Positions 49,914 through 58,338 of a stretch of 64,000 bases of DNA are shown here, piece after piece. The stretch's first letter is position 1. Each line of letters starts with the position of its first letter. The translations under genes and the position numbers were made by a program. Origin of the DNA: an uncultured Chloracidobacterium sp. (GTDB lineage: Bacteria; Acidobacteriota; Blastocatellia; Pyrinomonadales; Pyrinomonadaceae); NCBI GenBank assembly GCA_937941715.1, contig CALDGX010000133.1, positions 42,017 to 106,016 of the forward strand, given 5' to 3'. The notes beneath the pieces are model-generated. The model was not told where the DNA came from, did not search any database, and was given only the letters and a program-made list of their open reading frames with translations.

Positions 49914-52577
49914 TCAAGCCTTGACCACCACGTTCACCAGCCGCTTCGGAACCACAATGACCTTGACGATCTCCTTGCCGTCCGTGAATTCGCGAACCTT
50001 TTCGTCCAAAAGGGCCATTCGTTGGAGTTCGTCGTTGGCCGTGTCAGGCGACGCCATCAACCGCGAACGCAGTTTACCATTGACCTGAACGGGTATCTCG
50101 ATCTCGCTCGCCTTGGCAAGATCAGGCCTGTATTCGGGAAAAACCGCCCCGTTCGCGAGCATTCCGTTTTCATTGCCGACGATGACTGAATACAGTTCCT
50201 CGGACGTGTGCGGGGCAAACGGCGTCAGCATCAAAACGAGTGCTGACAGAGCTTCACGGACTGCAAATCGCTCGTCTTCACCTGACTGTTCAGGTTCGAC
50301 GCCGATGTCGGCGATCGCGTTCGAGAGTTCCATCAGTGCCGCGACCGGCGTATTGAATTGCAGGCCTTCGAAACTGTCGGAAACCCTTTTGATGGTCTGA
50401 TGCGTCTTTTGACGCAGTTTACCGGCCGCGGCACTTGAGATCTGCGGCTCGGCAGTAACGCCGATGTGGTCACGCCATTTGTAGATGAGACGCCATACAC
50501 GCTGAATAAATCTGACCGCACCCTCGATCCCGGTCTCGTTCCAGACGAGTTCGTTATCGATCGGTGCGGCAAACATTACAAATAGCCTCGAGGCGTCAGC
50601 ACCGTAGATCTCTACCATCTCGTCAGGATCGACGCCGTTGCCTTTCGATTTCGACATTCGCTCAATTGCGAATTTCAGTGCCTTGCCGTCTGCCGAAACG
50701 GCACGGGTCATTTTGCCCTTGCTATCGCGTTCGACCGAGACCGTCGGCGGCGGGTGATAGACCCGCTTGCCCGACTCGTCATCGTAAAACGTCTCGCCGA
50801 CTACCATTCCTTGTGTAAGCAACCGCTTTACGGGTTCATTAAAATTGACCAGCCCGAGATCGCGCATTACTTTTGACCAGAATCTGGCATAGATCAGGTG
50901 CATGACGGCGTGATCGTCACCGCCGATGTACTGATCGACCGGTGTCCAATATGCCGCTGCCGCCGGATCGAACGGGAGAGTTTCATTCGTCGGATCCGTA
51001 TAGCGGAAGAAGTACCACGACGAATCTACAAAAGTATCCATCGTGTCGGTCTCGCGTTTCGCCGGACCGCCGCAGTTCGGACAATCAGTCTCGTAAAACT
51101 CCGGTACCTTTGCCAGCGGTGATTCACCCGTGCCCGTAATAGGCGCATTTTCGGGCAATCGAACCGGCAAGTTCTCATACTTTTCGGTCACGACCCCGCA
51201 TTTGTCACAATAAATGACCGGGATCGGCGAGCCCCAAAATCGTTGCCGCGATATACCCCAGTCCCGCAGACGATAGGTCGTTGCCGTCTCGCCGAAACCG
51301 TGCTTTTGGGCCCAGTCGGCCATTTCTTTTTTGGCCTGTTCACTCGTTTTTCCGTTCCAATAATCGGAGTGGACCAATACCCCGTATTCTGTAAATGGCC
51401 TCGCAAGAGCCAGAGCCTGCATCGTATGGTGTTCGTGCACCAGGTGCGGTTCCGAAACGACCTGACGGATCGGAAGATCGAATTTTTTCGCAAACTCGAA
51501 ATCGCGCTCGTCATGGGCCGGGACGCTCATTACCGCTCCTGTCCCATAATCCATCATCACATAGTTCCCTACCCATACGGGCAACGCCTCGCCGCTGAAC
51601 GGATTCAACACCTTGATGCCCGTGTCGATACCGTCCTTTTCGATCTCAGTCTCGCGATCCCTGGGTTTCAGGTTTTCTTCAATGATCTGATCGATCTTGG
51701 CCGTGACGTTCGCCGGCAACGTCGCCCGATGTGCAGCTATCACGGGATGCTCGGCAGCGACCACCACGGCGTTTGCCCCGTAGATCGTGTCGATACGGGT
51801 CGTGAATACTCGGATCGACGCCGGAGCATCTTTCGGCATATTGCCAAGAGCCCCGGTTGCGATACGCACCTTGAAATCAACATATGCCCCCTCTGACCGG
51901 CCGATCCAGTCCTGCTGCCGCTTCAGCACGTGCTGCGGCCAGCCTGCCTCGATCTCGGCCATATCGTCAAGGAGTTGGTCCGTGTATGCCGTCGTCTTTA
52001 AGAACCACTGCTCCAGGTCCTTCTTGGTCACGGGATTGCCGCATCGCCAGCAAAGGCCGCCGCTCGCCTGTTCGTTGGAAAGGGTCGCCTGGTCGGTCTC
52101 GCACCAGTTAACCTGTGTCAACCGCTTGTACGCGAGGCCCTTTTCATACATTTTCAGAAAGAACCACTGATCGAACTTGTAGTATTCCGGACGATGGGCA
52201 TACATTTGCCGATCCCAGTCGTAGCTGAGCCCGAGCCGCTGAAGTTGGCCGCGCATGACCTCGATATTGTCTTCGGTCCATTTCCTCGGATTTACACCTC
52301 GCTTTACAGCGGCATCCTCAGCCGGTTGGCCAAACGAATCCCAACCGATCGGGTGGAGCACATTAAATCCCCGCAGGCGTTTGTACCACGCGAGGGCATC
52401 GCCGGCCGAGTAATTTCGTACGTGCCCCATGTGGAGATTGCCCGACGGATACGGAAGCATCTCAAGTGCGTAAAATTTCGGCCGGCCGTCCTCGACCGCG
52501 GCCTTGAACGCCGCCCGCTCAGCCCAAATCCGCTGCCATTTTTGCTCTATCTTTTTTGCAAAGTACTTCTCGTCCAT
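49914..52577 (-). CDS. leuS: Leucyl-tRNA synthetase
   Basis: An 887-residue class I synthetase charging tRNA-Leu. HIGH occurs as 'GNLHMGHVRNYSAGDALAW', followed by 'NVLHPIGWDSFGQPAEDAAV'. The CP1 editing insert includes 'VFTTRIDTIYGANAVVVAAE' and 'MSVPAHDERDFEFA'. The zinc-like cysteines 'CPNCGGPAKRETD', the catalytic 'RMSKSKGNGVDPDEMVE' (KMSKS) and the anticodon-binding C-terminus complete it. Length matches bacterial LeuRS. The gene is monocistronic by position; its 5' region of about 400 nt is discussed separately. Confidence 0.98.
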   Translation of the reverse strand: MDEKYFAKKIEQKWQRIWAERAAFKAAVEDGRPKFYALEMLPYPSGNLHMGHVRNYSAGDALAWYKRLRGFNVLHPIGWDSFGQPAEDAAVKRGVNPRKWTEDNIEVMRGQLQRLGLSYDWDRQMYAHRPEYYKFDQWFFLKMYEKGLAYKRLTQVNWCETDQATLSNEQASGGLCWRCGNPVTKKDLEQWFLKTTAYTDQLLDDMAEIEAGWPQHVLKRQQDWIGRSEGAYVDFKVRIATGALGNMPKDAPASIRVFTTRIDTIYGANAVVVAAEHPVIAAHRATLPANVTAKIDQIIEENLKPRDRETEIEKDGIDTGIKVLNPFSGEALPVWVGNYVMMDYGTGAVMSVPAHDERDFEFAKKFDLPIRQVVSEPHLVHEHHTMQALALARPFTEYGVLVHSDYWNGKTSEQAKKEMADWAQKHGFGETATTYRLRDWGISRQRFWGSPIPVIYCDKCGVVTEKYENLPVRLPENAPITGTGESPLAKVPEFYETDCPNCGGPAKRETDTMDTFVDSSWYFFRYTDPTNETLPFDPAAAAYWTPVDQYIGGDDHAVMHLIYARFWSKVMRDLGLVNFNEPVKRLLTQGMVVGETFYDDESGKRVYHPPPTVSVERDSKGKMTRAVSADGKALKFAIERMSKSKGNGVDPDEMVEIYGADASRLFVMFAAPIDNELVWNETGIEGAVRFIQRVWRLIYKWRDHIGVTAEPQISSAAAGKLRQKTHQTIKRVSDSFEGLQFNTPVAALMELSNAIADIGVEPEQSGEDERFAVREALSALVLMLTPFAPHTSEELYSVIVGNENGMLANGAVFPEYRPDLAKASEIEIPVQVNGKLRSRLMASPDTANDELQRMALLDEKVREFTDGKEIVKVIVVPKRLVNVVVKA

Positions 52578-52973
52578 ACTAGTGACCTGATCCTGAACTC
52601 AACCGCTGTAAAACGGCAAGAATACTATGTTAGCGGATAAAGTTCGGCGTATCCACCGATAGCGGCAGCAAACTGAAATTCGTGCCGGCATTGAGCAGTT
52701 TGCCGTTCGAATCGGATCGATCCAAATCGGCCGTCCCCGAAAGAGGTCGAGTGTGAGATCAGCAGCAGGCTTCAAGCCGACGAACGATCGGCGGGTCGAT
52801 TTTTTTTCTTTGATTTGAATTTTGGCCGTGATATTCTGGCTATTGCTCTTAGACTCTTTGAGTTTAGCGATCAAGAGAATTGATGATAGACAAATACGTT
52901 CCGCAGACAGCTGAGACCTGATACACTTCGTATTCGGTTCGGCCGTCTGCCTCAAAAAATGGGAGGTGTCGAG
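52578..52973. other. Divergent intergenic region upstream of leuS
   Basis: About 396 nt without a confident gene. It must hold the leuS promoter and that of the rightward genes. On the plus strand TTTGAT-N17-TATTCT near 52813-52841 is a possible promoter. On the minus strand, a frame with coding-like sequence ends at a TAA at 52632-52630 ('LLNAGTNFSLLPLSVDTPNF') but is stopped about 45 codons upstream and has no start, so it may be a gene remnant. An eight-T run lies near 52799-52806. Confidence 0.5.
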
Positions 52974-53198
52974 ATGGTCAACCGAGACGAAATTCGTACC
53001 CCGAACCGCACCAAAACAAAGAACGAAAGCGAACGGTCGAACCGGCGGTCAGCCTTGCCGGCCAATTATTCCGCGTTGTCTCAAGCCAACAGTGACGATG
53101 TATTACTGTCGCTCATTGATGCTCATGAGAACAGACGTGCTCGTCAGGTAAGCGAATGGGAAATGTTACGGCGACAGGCGATGCGGCGTGCGGCATAG
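52974..53198 (+). CDS. Small charged protein of unknown function
   Basis: A 74-residue protein starting at an ATG with GGGAGG 7 nt upstream, the best ribosome site in the area. It is basic and polar throughout ('RTKTKNESERSNRRSAL'), with a C-terminal helix ('DDVLLSLIDAHENRRARQVS'). It overlaps the start of the HEAT-repeat gene by 43 nt in another frame. No family recognised. It may be translated ahead of, and coupled to, the HEAT-repeat gene; a chance frame is possible. Confidence 0.5.
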   Translation: MVNRDEIRTPNRTKTKNESERSNRRSALPANYSALSQANSDDVLLSLIDAHENRRARQVSEWEMLRRQAMRRAA

Positions 53199-54103
53199 GG
53201 CATACGGCCCGGCATAAGACGTATAACAGCGGCGTTTCACGGATCGTCAAGACGCTTATTTTTGCGGGTCTCATCGTCTTTGCTGCGGCTTTTCCGGTAC
53301 GCGCGCAGGATGACGGCCCGCTTGCCGCTATACTAGTGAGCGGAAACAGCGAGCAGAAGCGCGATGCTCTGGCTCAGCTTCGCCTGCAGAATTCCGAAGT
53401 GTCGTCGAGAATTGCCGCCAGGGCATTGTCCGACCCTGATGAACTTGTTCGGGCGGCTGCGATCGGAGCGATCGGCAAACTGCCGGCGTCGGAAGTGTCG
53501 GCTCATCTGGTGCCGCTTTTGTCTGACAAGGCCGAGTTCATTCGCCGCGAGGCGGCATTCGCACTCGGAAAAGCCCGATCTGTCGAAGCCGTCACCCCTC
53601 TCAGCAATGCCGTAAAAAATGACCGAGCCCCGATCGTACGTGCAGCCGCTGCGGCGGCGTTGGGAAAGATCGGCAGTGAGAACGGTCTTGGTGCATTAGC
53701 GGCAGTGCTTCGGAAACGTCCCGGGTCGGGAAACGAGTATTTACGACGCGTCGCCGCACATTCGATCGGGGAAATTGCTGAAAGGGTCCGCTTTGGCCCG
53801 GACTCAAGCGGCCTGACTCAAACTACGCCGGCAAACTTCCTTCCTCAGAAATATAAGCGGCCCGTAGCATCCGCCGATCCCGAACCGGCTTTACCGGCGT
53901 TTTCGGAAGTACTTACACTTCTGCTGAAGGCCGCGGGCGATCGCCGCGAAAACGCGGACACCCGACGCGAGATCGCGTTTGCTCTCGGGGCTATCGGCGA
54001 TCCGGCGGCACTAGGATTTCTACGCGCAAATACGGCAAGTCAGGACGATTATCTCGCCGAGATATGCCGAGAAGCTCTGCTGAAGATACGGATCGTCCGA
54101 TAA
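53156..54103 (+). CDS. Exported HEAT-repeat protein
   Basis: Up to 315 residues. After an N-terminal stretch of doubtful translation comes a signal sequence ('IVKTLIFAGLIVFAAAFPVR'), then HEAT/PBS-lyase-type helical repeats across about 65-310, with recurring 'LVRAAAIGAIGKLPA', 'FIRREAAFALGKARS', 'IVRAAAAAALGKIGS' and 'DTRREIAFALGAIGD'. These repeats form solenoid scaffolds. The ATG at 53156 lies well before the hydrophobic segment; no better ATG/GTG start is in frame. The gene runs 40 nt ahead of egtB on the same strand, so they may be cotranscribed. Confidence 0.85.
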   Translation: MGNVTATGDAACGIGHTARHKTYNSGVSRIVKTLIFAGLIVFAAAFPVRAQDDGPLAAILVSGNSEQKRDALAQLRLQNSEVSSRIAARALSDPDELVRAAAIGAIGKLPASEVSAHLVPLLSDKAEFIRREAAFALGKARSVEAVTPLSNAVKNDRAPIVRAAAAAALGKIGSENGLGALAAVLRKRPGSGNEYLRRVAAHSIGEIAERVRFGPDSSGLTQTTPANFLPQKYKRPVASADPEPALPAFSEVLTLLLKAAGDRRENADTRREIAFALGAIGDPAALGFLRANTASQDDYLAEICREALLKIRIVR

Positions 54104-54143
54104 TTTCTTTTCACCTGATACAAATTTTGTTCTAATTAGAGCT

Positions 54144-55328
54144 ATGCAGCCGAGCGTGAATAGTCAGCCGACGGAACTGGCACTGCTCCGTAAGTACCTC
54201 GAGACACGACGGTACACTGAGATGCTGTGCGAGCCGCTCGAGACCGAGGACTATATCCCGCAACCGATCGTTGACGTCTCGCCCGCCAAGTGGAATATCG
54301 CTCATACGACCTGGTTCTTTGAAGAAATGATCCTCAAGAACTTCGTCGATGGTTACCGCGTCTTCGACGACCATTTCGCTTTTTTGTTCAATAGCTATTA
54401 CAACACGATCGGCGATCGCACCGTGCGCGACCGGCGGGGTGATTTGAGCCGTCCGACCGTCCAAACCGTCTTCGAATACCGCCATTATGTCGATGATCAG
54501 ATGTCGGCATTGCTTTCGCGTGACGTATCGCGCGAACTGCACGAATTGGTCTTGCTCGGCCTTAATCACGAACAGCAGCATCAGGAGCTTTTCCTGACGG
54601 ATCTCAAATATACTTTAAGCATCAATCCGTTAATGCCGGCGTATCAGCCCGGGACCGTTCCGGAGAATGAAAATGCGATAGGTTCGGGTAATTTTATCGA
54701 GATACCCGGCGGGATTTTTGATATCGGACACGGCGGTGACGGCTTTGCGTTTGACAATGAATTGGCTCGGCATAGAGTGTTTCTGAACGACTTTTCGATC
54801 TCGGACCGATTGGTAACAAATGCTGAGTTTGCCGAATTTGTCACCAGCGGCGGATATCGCGATCATGACCTCTGGTACGCCGAGGGTTGGGACTGGGTCA
54901 TGTCCAACAATATCAATTCGCCATTGTACTGGCACCTGAACGAAGGCGGCCGGCATCATTTTACACTCGGCGGATCCAAACCGTTGGCGATGGACGCCCC
55001 GGTCTGCCATATTTCGTTTTACGAAGCAGCGGCTTTTGCGGAATGGAAAGGTTGTCGGCTGCCGACCGAGTTTGAATGGGAGGCGGCGAGCGGCCGATTC
55101 GACTGGGGCCAGCGATGGGAATGGACCGGTTCGGCGTATCTGCCCTATCCCGGTTACCAGAAGGCAGTCGGAGCGGTCGGTGAGTATAACGGCAAGTTTA
55201 TGATCAATCAGATGGTGCTGCGTGGTGCGTCTATCGCAACACCAGCGGGTCATAGTCGTCATACGTACCGAAATTTCTTTCATCCGCACTTGAGATGGCA
55301 GTTTACGGGCATCAGGCTCGCAAAATGA
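54144..55328 (+). CDS. egtB: EgtB, ergothioneine biosynthesis sulfoxide synthase
   Basis: A 394-residue non-haem iron enzyme that joins trimethylhistidine (hercynine) to a thiol donor (gamma-glutamylcysteine or cysteine) with oxygen. The N-terminal DinB-like domain supplies the three-His iron site, visible as H54 ('NIAHTTWFFEEM') and H142/H146 ('LNHEQQHQELF'). The C-terminal FGE-sulfatase-type domain (about 180-394) includes 'RLPTEFEWEAASG' and 'HTYRNFFHPHLRWQFTGIRL'. egtD follows after 6 nt, so the two core enzymes of the pathway are coexpressed. Thiol donor preference cannot be read by eye; egtA is absent here. Confidence 0.95.
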   Translation: MQPSVNSQPTELALLRKYLETRRYTEMLCEPLETEDYIPQPIVDVSPAKWNIAHTTWFFEEMILKNFVDGYRVFDDHFAFLFNSYYNTIGDRTVRDRRGDLSRPTVQTVFEYRHYVDDQMSALLSRDVSRELHELVLLGLNHEQQHQELFLTDLKYTLSINPLMPAYQPGTVPENENAIGSGNFIEIPGGIFDIGHGGDGFAFDNELARHRVFLNDFSISDRLVTNAEFAEFVTSGGYRDHDLWYAEGWDWVMSNNINSPLYWHLNEGGRHHFTLGGSKPLAMDAPVCHISFYEAAAFAEWKGCRLPTEFEWEAASGRFDWGQRWEWTGSAYLPYPGYQKAVGAVGEYNGKFMINQMVLRGASIATPAGHSRHTYRNFFHPHLRWQFTGIRLAK

Positions 55329-55334
55329 TCGGCG

Positions 55335-56342
55335 ATGTCGCGGTCCGATGTGTCACCTATTAATTCGATCAGAACAAAAACCTCACAGATGAAAGAGCTA
55401 ACTCAATTTGCCGCCGATGTTCTGGCCGGATTGTCATCATCGCCAAGATCACTTTCATCCAAATATTTCTATGACGACGAGGGTTCGCGCCTGTTCCAGG
55501 AGATAATGCAGCTTCCGGAATACTACCTCACGAATTGCGAGACCGAGATCTTTAGTACCCGCTCAGCCGAGATCCACGACGAACTCGTCAACGGGAGCAG
55601 CGGTGTCGATATCATCGAACTCGGGGCCGGTGACGGCACGAAGACCGCCATCCTGATCGAAACATTTATCCGACAAAATACTGACCTGACGTACTCGCCG
55701 ATCGATATTTCCCGGGAGGCCGTTGACACGCTATCGGACAAGTTCAAGGTCCGGTTCCCACGGCTGCAGGTAGATTCGCACGTCGGCGACTATTTTGAGA
55801 TACTCTCGTCCCTAAATGCTGACAATGGTCGTCGAAAGGTCATTCTCTTTTTGGGTTCAAATATCGGCAATTTTGGCCGCGATCGGGCCATCGAATTTTT
55901 CCGGGGATTGCGCAGTTCGATGAATGCCGGCGATCTGCTTTTGATCGGATTCGACCTTCAAAAGGATCCCCGGACGATACTGAGGGCCTACGACGATACG
56001 GCAGGGATCACGGCTCGGTTCAATCTGAATCTACTGACACGGATCAACCGCGAATTGGACGCCGACTTTGCACCCGAGAAGTTTAGTCATTATGCAAATT
56101 ACAACCCGATCGACGGATCGGCCCGCTCTTATCTGATCAGTTGCGAGAAGCAGAGCGTAGAGATCAGGGCACTCGGCAGGACATTCGACTTTGATCAATG
56201 GGAGGCGATCTTTATGGAGATATCGCAGAAATATTCATTGACGATGATCGAAGATATGGCGGCCGAAGGCGGATTTAGCGTCAAGCGAAACTTCTTTGAC
56301 ATTAAACGGTACTTCTGCGACTCACTCTGGCAGCTGGGATGA
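55335..56342 (+). CDS. egtD: EgtD, histidine N-alpha-trimethyltransferase
   Basis: Up to 335 residues; the first ATG (55335) is used, though M19 (55389) would also fit the family N-terminus 'MKELTQFAADVLAGL'. Signature segments are 'SSKYFYDDEGSRLFQEIMQL', 'EYYLTNCETEIF', the S-adenosylmethionine site 'IIELGAGDGTKTAIL', 'FLGSNIGNFGRDRAIEFF' and 'GFDLQKDPRTILRAYDD'. The enzyme converts histidine to hercynine, the substrate of EgtB. It is directly behind egtB and overlaps birA by ATGA. Confidence 0.96.
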   Translation: MSRSDVSPINSIRTKTSQMKELTQFAADVLAGLSSSPRSLSSKYFYDDEGSRLFQEIMQLPEYYLTNCETEIFSTRSAEIHDELVNGSSGVDIIELGAGDGTKTAILIETFIRQNTDLTYSPIDISREAVDTLSDKFKVRFPRLQVDSHVGDYFEILSSLNADNGRRKVILFLGSNIGNFGRDRAIEFFRGLRSSMNAGDLLLIGFDLQKDPRTILRAYDDTAGITARFNLNLLTRINRELDADFAPEKFSHYANYNPIDGSARSYLISCEKQSVEIRALGRTFDFDQWEAIFMEISQKYSLTMIEDMAAEGGFSVKRNFFDIKRYFCDSLWQLG

Positions 56343-57082
56343 ATTTTAATATTCAACGATACGACACTATCGGTTCGACCAATAGCGAGGCATCTGACCA
56401 AGCCCGGCGCGGTGCCACCGAAGGCGTCTGCATCATGGCAGACTCGCAGACCGCTGGACGCGGCCGTAACGGACGGACGTGGGTTTCGGAGGCCGGATCG
56501 GGGTTGTATTTCAGTATCGTCCTGAGGCCCAAGATCGCGGTCGAGTCGATACCGCTCATAACACTTATGACCGGTGTTGCCGTTTGCGACACCCTCGTAG
56601 AGTTTGGCGTAAAGGCGGATATCAAATGGGTAAACGACCTCCTGGTCGACGGCCGGAAGATCTGCGGCATCCTTGCCGAAGCGGTTGAAACCCCGTTAGG
56701 ACTCGCGGTGGTCGTCGGGATCGGCATAAACCTCACGTCCCGAAATTTTCCGGACGAGATCGCCGACACGGCCACGTCGATCGAGGCGGTCACGGGCAAG
56801 CGACACACCGCCGACGAGATCGCCGAGCCGTTGACCAGATACATAAGTTATTTTTACGATATCCTGATGTCCGCCGACGGCCCCGGCGAGACGATCTCGC
56901 ATTGGCGGCGGAGATCTTCGTACTACTCGGGAAAGCCGGTTCGGGTCCGTCTGGCGAACGGCACCGTCGTAGGAGAGACTGCCGGACTCGAAGAAAACGG
57001 CGCACTCAGAGTGAAAACACCGGACGGGTCGGTTAGAATCATTCAGGCCGGCGACGTCGAACTGCTCAGACCGACAGCATAG
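56339..57082 (+). CDS. birA: Biotin-[acetyl-CoA carboxylase] ligase, enzyme-only BirA
   Basis: A 247-residue biotin protein ligase that attaches biotin to the carboxyl-carrier protein. 'QTAGRGRNGRTWVSEAGSG' is the biotinyl-AMP loop, and 'IKWVNDLLVDGRKICGILAE' and 'GIGINLT' are catalytic-core motifs; a C-terminal SH3-like domain follows (about 195-247). The N-terminal helix-turn-helix of repressor-type BirA is missing, so it is a group I ligase. The start overlaps the egtD stop (ATGA), giving translational coupling to the ergothioneine genes, for which I see no metabolic reason. Confidence 0.94.
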   Translation: MNFNIQRYDTIGSTNSEASDQARRGATEGVCIMADSQTAGRGRNGRTWVSEAGSGLYFSIVLRPKIAVESIPLITLMTGVAVCDTLVEFGVKADIKWVNDLLVDGRKICGILAEAVETPLGLAVVVGIGINLTSRNFPDEIADTATSIEAVTGKRHTADEIAEPLTRYISYFYDILMSADGPGETISHWRRRSSYYSGKPVRVRLANGTVVGETAGLEENGALRVKTPDGSVRIIQAGDVELLRPTA

Positions 57083-57114
57083 CCTCATCGGCCTTACTTT
57101 GCCATCAGACTACG

Positions 57115-57933
57115 ATGAAACGCAGACTCGCCGAAATCCATCCGATCGTTTACAAAGCGAGGATCAAGCAAAAGCGGCTTTTCCGTCGATTGGCGGACCT
57201 GCCGCTCGCGGGACGATTCGCATCAGAACGGATCTCGGGCGACCTTGAGTTTACCTGCAAGCGGCACCAGTCGCTGCTGCGTCGCCGATTGGGCAATTCT
57301 GACCCTGAACTGCAGGAAAATAAGGTAGAGAACCTCAAGATCGCGTGTCCGACGATCGACGGGATATTGATCAAACCGGGGCAGACATTTTCGTTTTGGC
57401 GTCAATTGGGCGAAGCAACGGCCGACAAGGGTTATCACGAAGGCATGCAATTGTCCCGCGGCGAGGTCGTTCGCGGGGTCGGCGGCGGCCTGTGCCAGCT
57501 CGCTAATCTGCTGTATTGGATGGCATTGCACACGCCCCTCGAGGTGGTCGAGCGTCATCACCACAGCTTTGACCCGTTCCCTGATGAGAACCGCGTCCTG
57601 CCGTTTGGCAGCGGAGCCGGCGTATTCTTTAACTACATCGACCTTCGCTTTTTCAATCCGACCGACCTAACGTTCCAACTCCGCGTCTGGCTGACCGATG
57701 AGCACCTGAAAGGCGCCGTTTATGCCGACCGCGAACCGCAGTTCTCATATCACGTTTTTGAAAAGTGCCACCGCTTTTTACGGGAAAATGGCAAGAACTT
57801 TCGCGAAAATGAGATCTGGCGAGAGCTGATCGACCGCCGGACCGGCAACCGCGTTTCCGAAGAAATGCTCGTTAAGAATCACGCCGAAGTGAAATATGAA
57901 TTGAACTTTGATGACGGAGAGTGTAGTTTGTAA
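57115..57933 (+). CDS. VanW-family protein
   Basis: A 272-residue protein with the VanW core 'IDGILIKPGQTFSFWRQLGE', 'GVGGGLCQLANLLYWMAL', 'ERHHHSFDPFPDENRVLPFG' and 'FFNPTDLTFQLRVWLTDEHL'. It has no signal peptide or membrane helix, unlike VanW proteins fused to exported domains. VanW is named from vancomycin clusters, but its biochemical role is not established and most homologues, as here, lie outside resistance operons; none of the other van genes is present. It starts 32 nt after birA and is followed after 9 nt by a small acidic protein. Confidence 0.9.
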   Translation: MKRRLAEIHPIVYKARIKQKRLFRRLADLPLAGRFASERISGDLEFTCKRHQSLLRRRLGNSDPELQENKVENLKIACPTIDGILIKPGQTFSFWRQLGEATADKGYHEGMQLSRGEVVRGVGGGLCQLANLLYWMALHTPLEVVERHHHSFDPFPDENRVLPFGSGAGVFFNYIDLRFFNPTDLTFQLRVWLTDEHLKGAVYADREPQFSYHVFEKCHRFLRENGKNFRENEIWRELIDRRTGNRVSEEMLVKNHAEVKYELNFDDGECSL

Positions 57934-57942
57934 TAACGGCAT

Positions 57943-58272
57943 ATGAGTGAAGATTTTGATATACAAGGCGATTTTGATCTCGACGACGATTTTGACGAAG
58001 AACTCGCGGAGTTCGATGAGTTTGACGACGAGCTCGAAGATGTCGCCGTCCGAACTGCCGTAATGCAGAAAAATGACATGATCGCGCTCCTGTGCATCAA
58101 GACAGCCTCGGCCGGTGCTGCGATCTGCCGTGTGGATCCCCGCGAAGACCGCCCGGCGGTCCAGATATATGACGATGCTAATGCCGCCGTTGAGTGGTTC
58201 ACTCGCAGTTTGAAAACCAGCCGAAAGAACGGTTGGAGCGTGATCTACGACGGATTGCCGCTGCAAGGTTGA
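57943..58272 (+). CDS. Small protein with strongly acidic N-terminus
   Basis: A 109-residue protein. The first ~36 residues are almost all Asp/Glu with regularly spaced Phe ('DFDLDDDFDEELAEFDEF'). The remaining part looks like a small alpha/beta domain ('NDMIALLCIKTASAGAAICR', 'AAVEWFTRSLKTSRKNGWSV'). No family is recognised. The acidic arm could mimic nucleic acid or bind a basic partner. It is closely packed behind the VanW gene. Confidence 0.78.
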   Translation: MSEDFDIQGDFDLDDDFDEELAEFDEFDDELEDVAVRTAVMQKNDMIALLCIKTASAGAAICRVDPREDRPAVQIYDDANAAVEWFTRSLKTSRKNGWSVIYDGLPLQG

Positions 58273-58338
58273 GCAGATCCTCGGCAAACCTCCTCGGCCC
58301 GCCATGACCAAGGCGATGCTTCCCCGTTGACGATCCGT

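Noticed and set aside
52855..52880. HAIR-like TTGAGT and TCAAG half-sites upstream of the HEAT-repeat gene
   Set aside because: The half-sites are two bases too close for a HAIR element, and no heat-shock gene follows.
52599..52955. 118-codon minus-strand frame upstream of leuS
   Set aside because: Translation is low-complexity and Arg/Ile/Ser-rich with no ribosome site; a different frame in the same stretch looks more coding-like but is broken.
57115..57933. VanW as a vancomycin-resistance determinant
   Set aside because: No vanR/S/H/A/X or D-Ala-D-Lac genes nearby; VanW domains are widespread outside resistance clusters.
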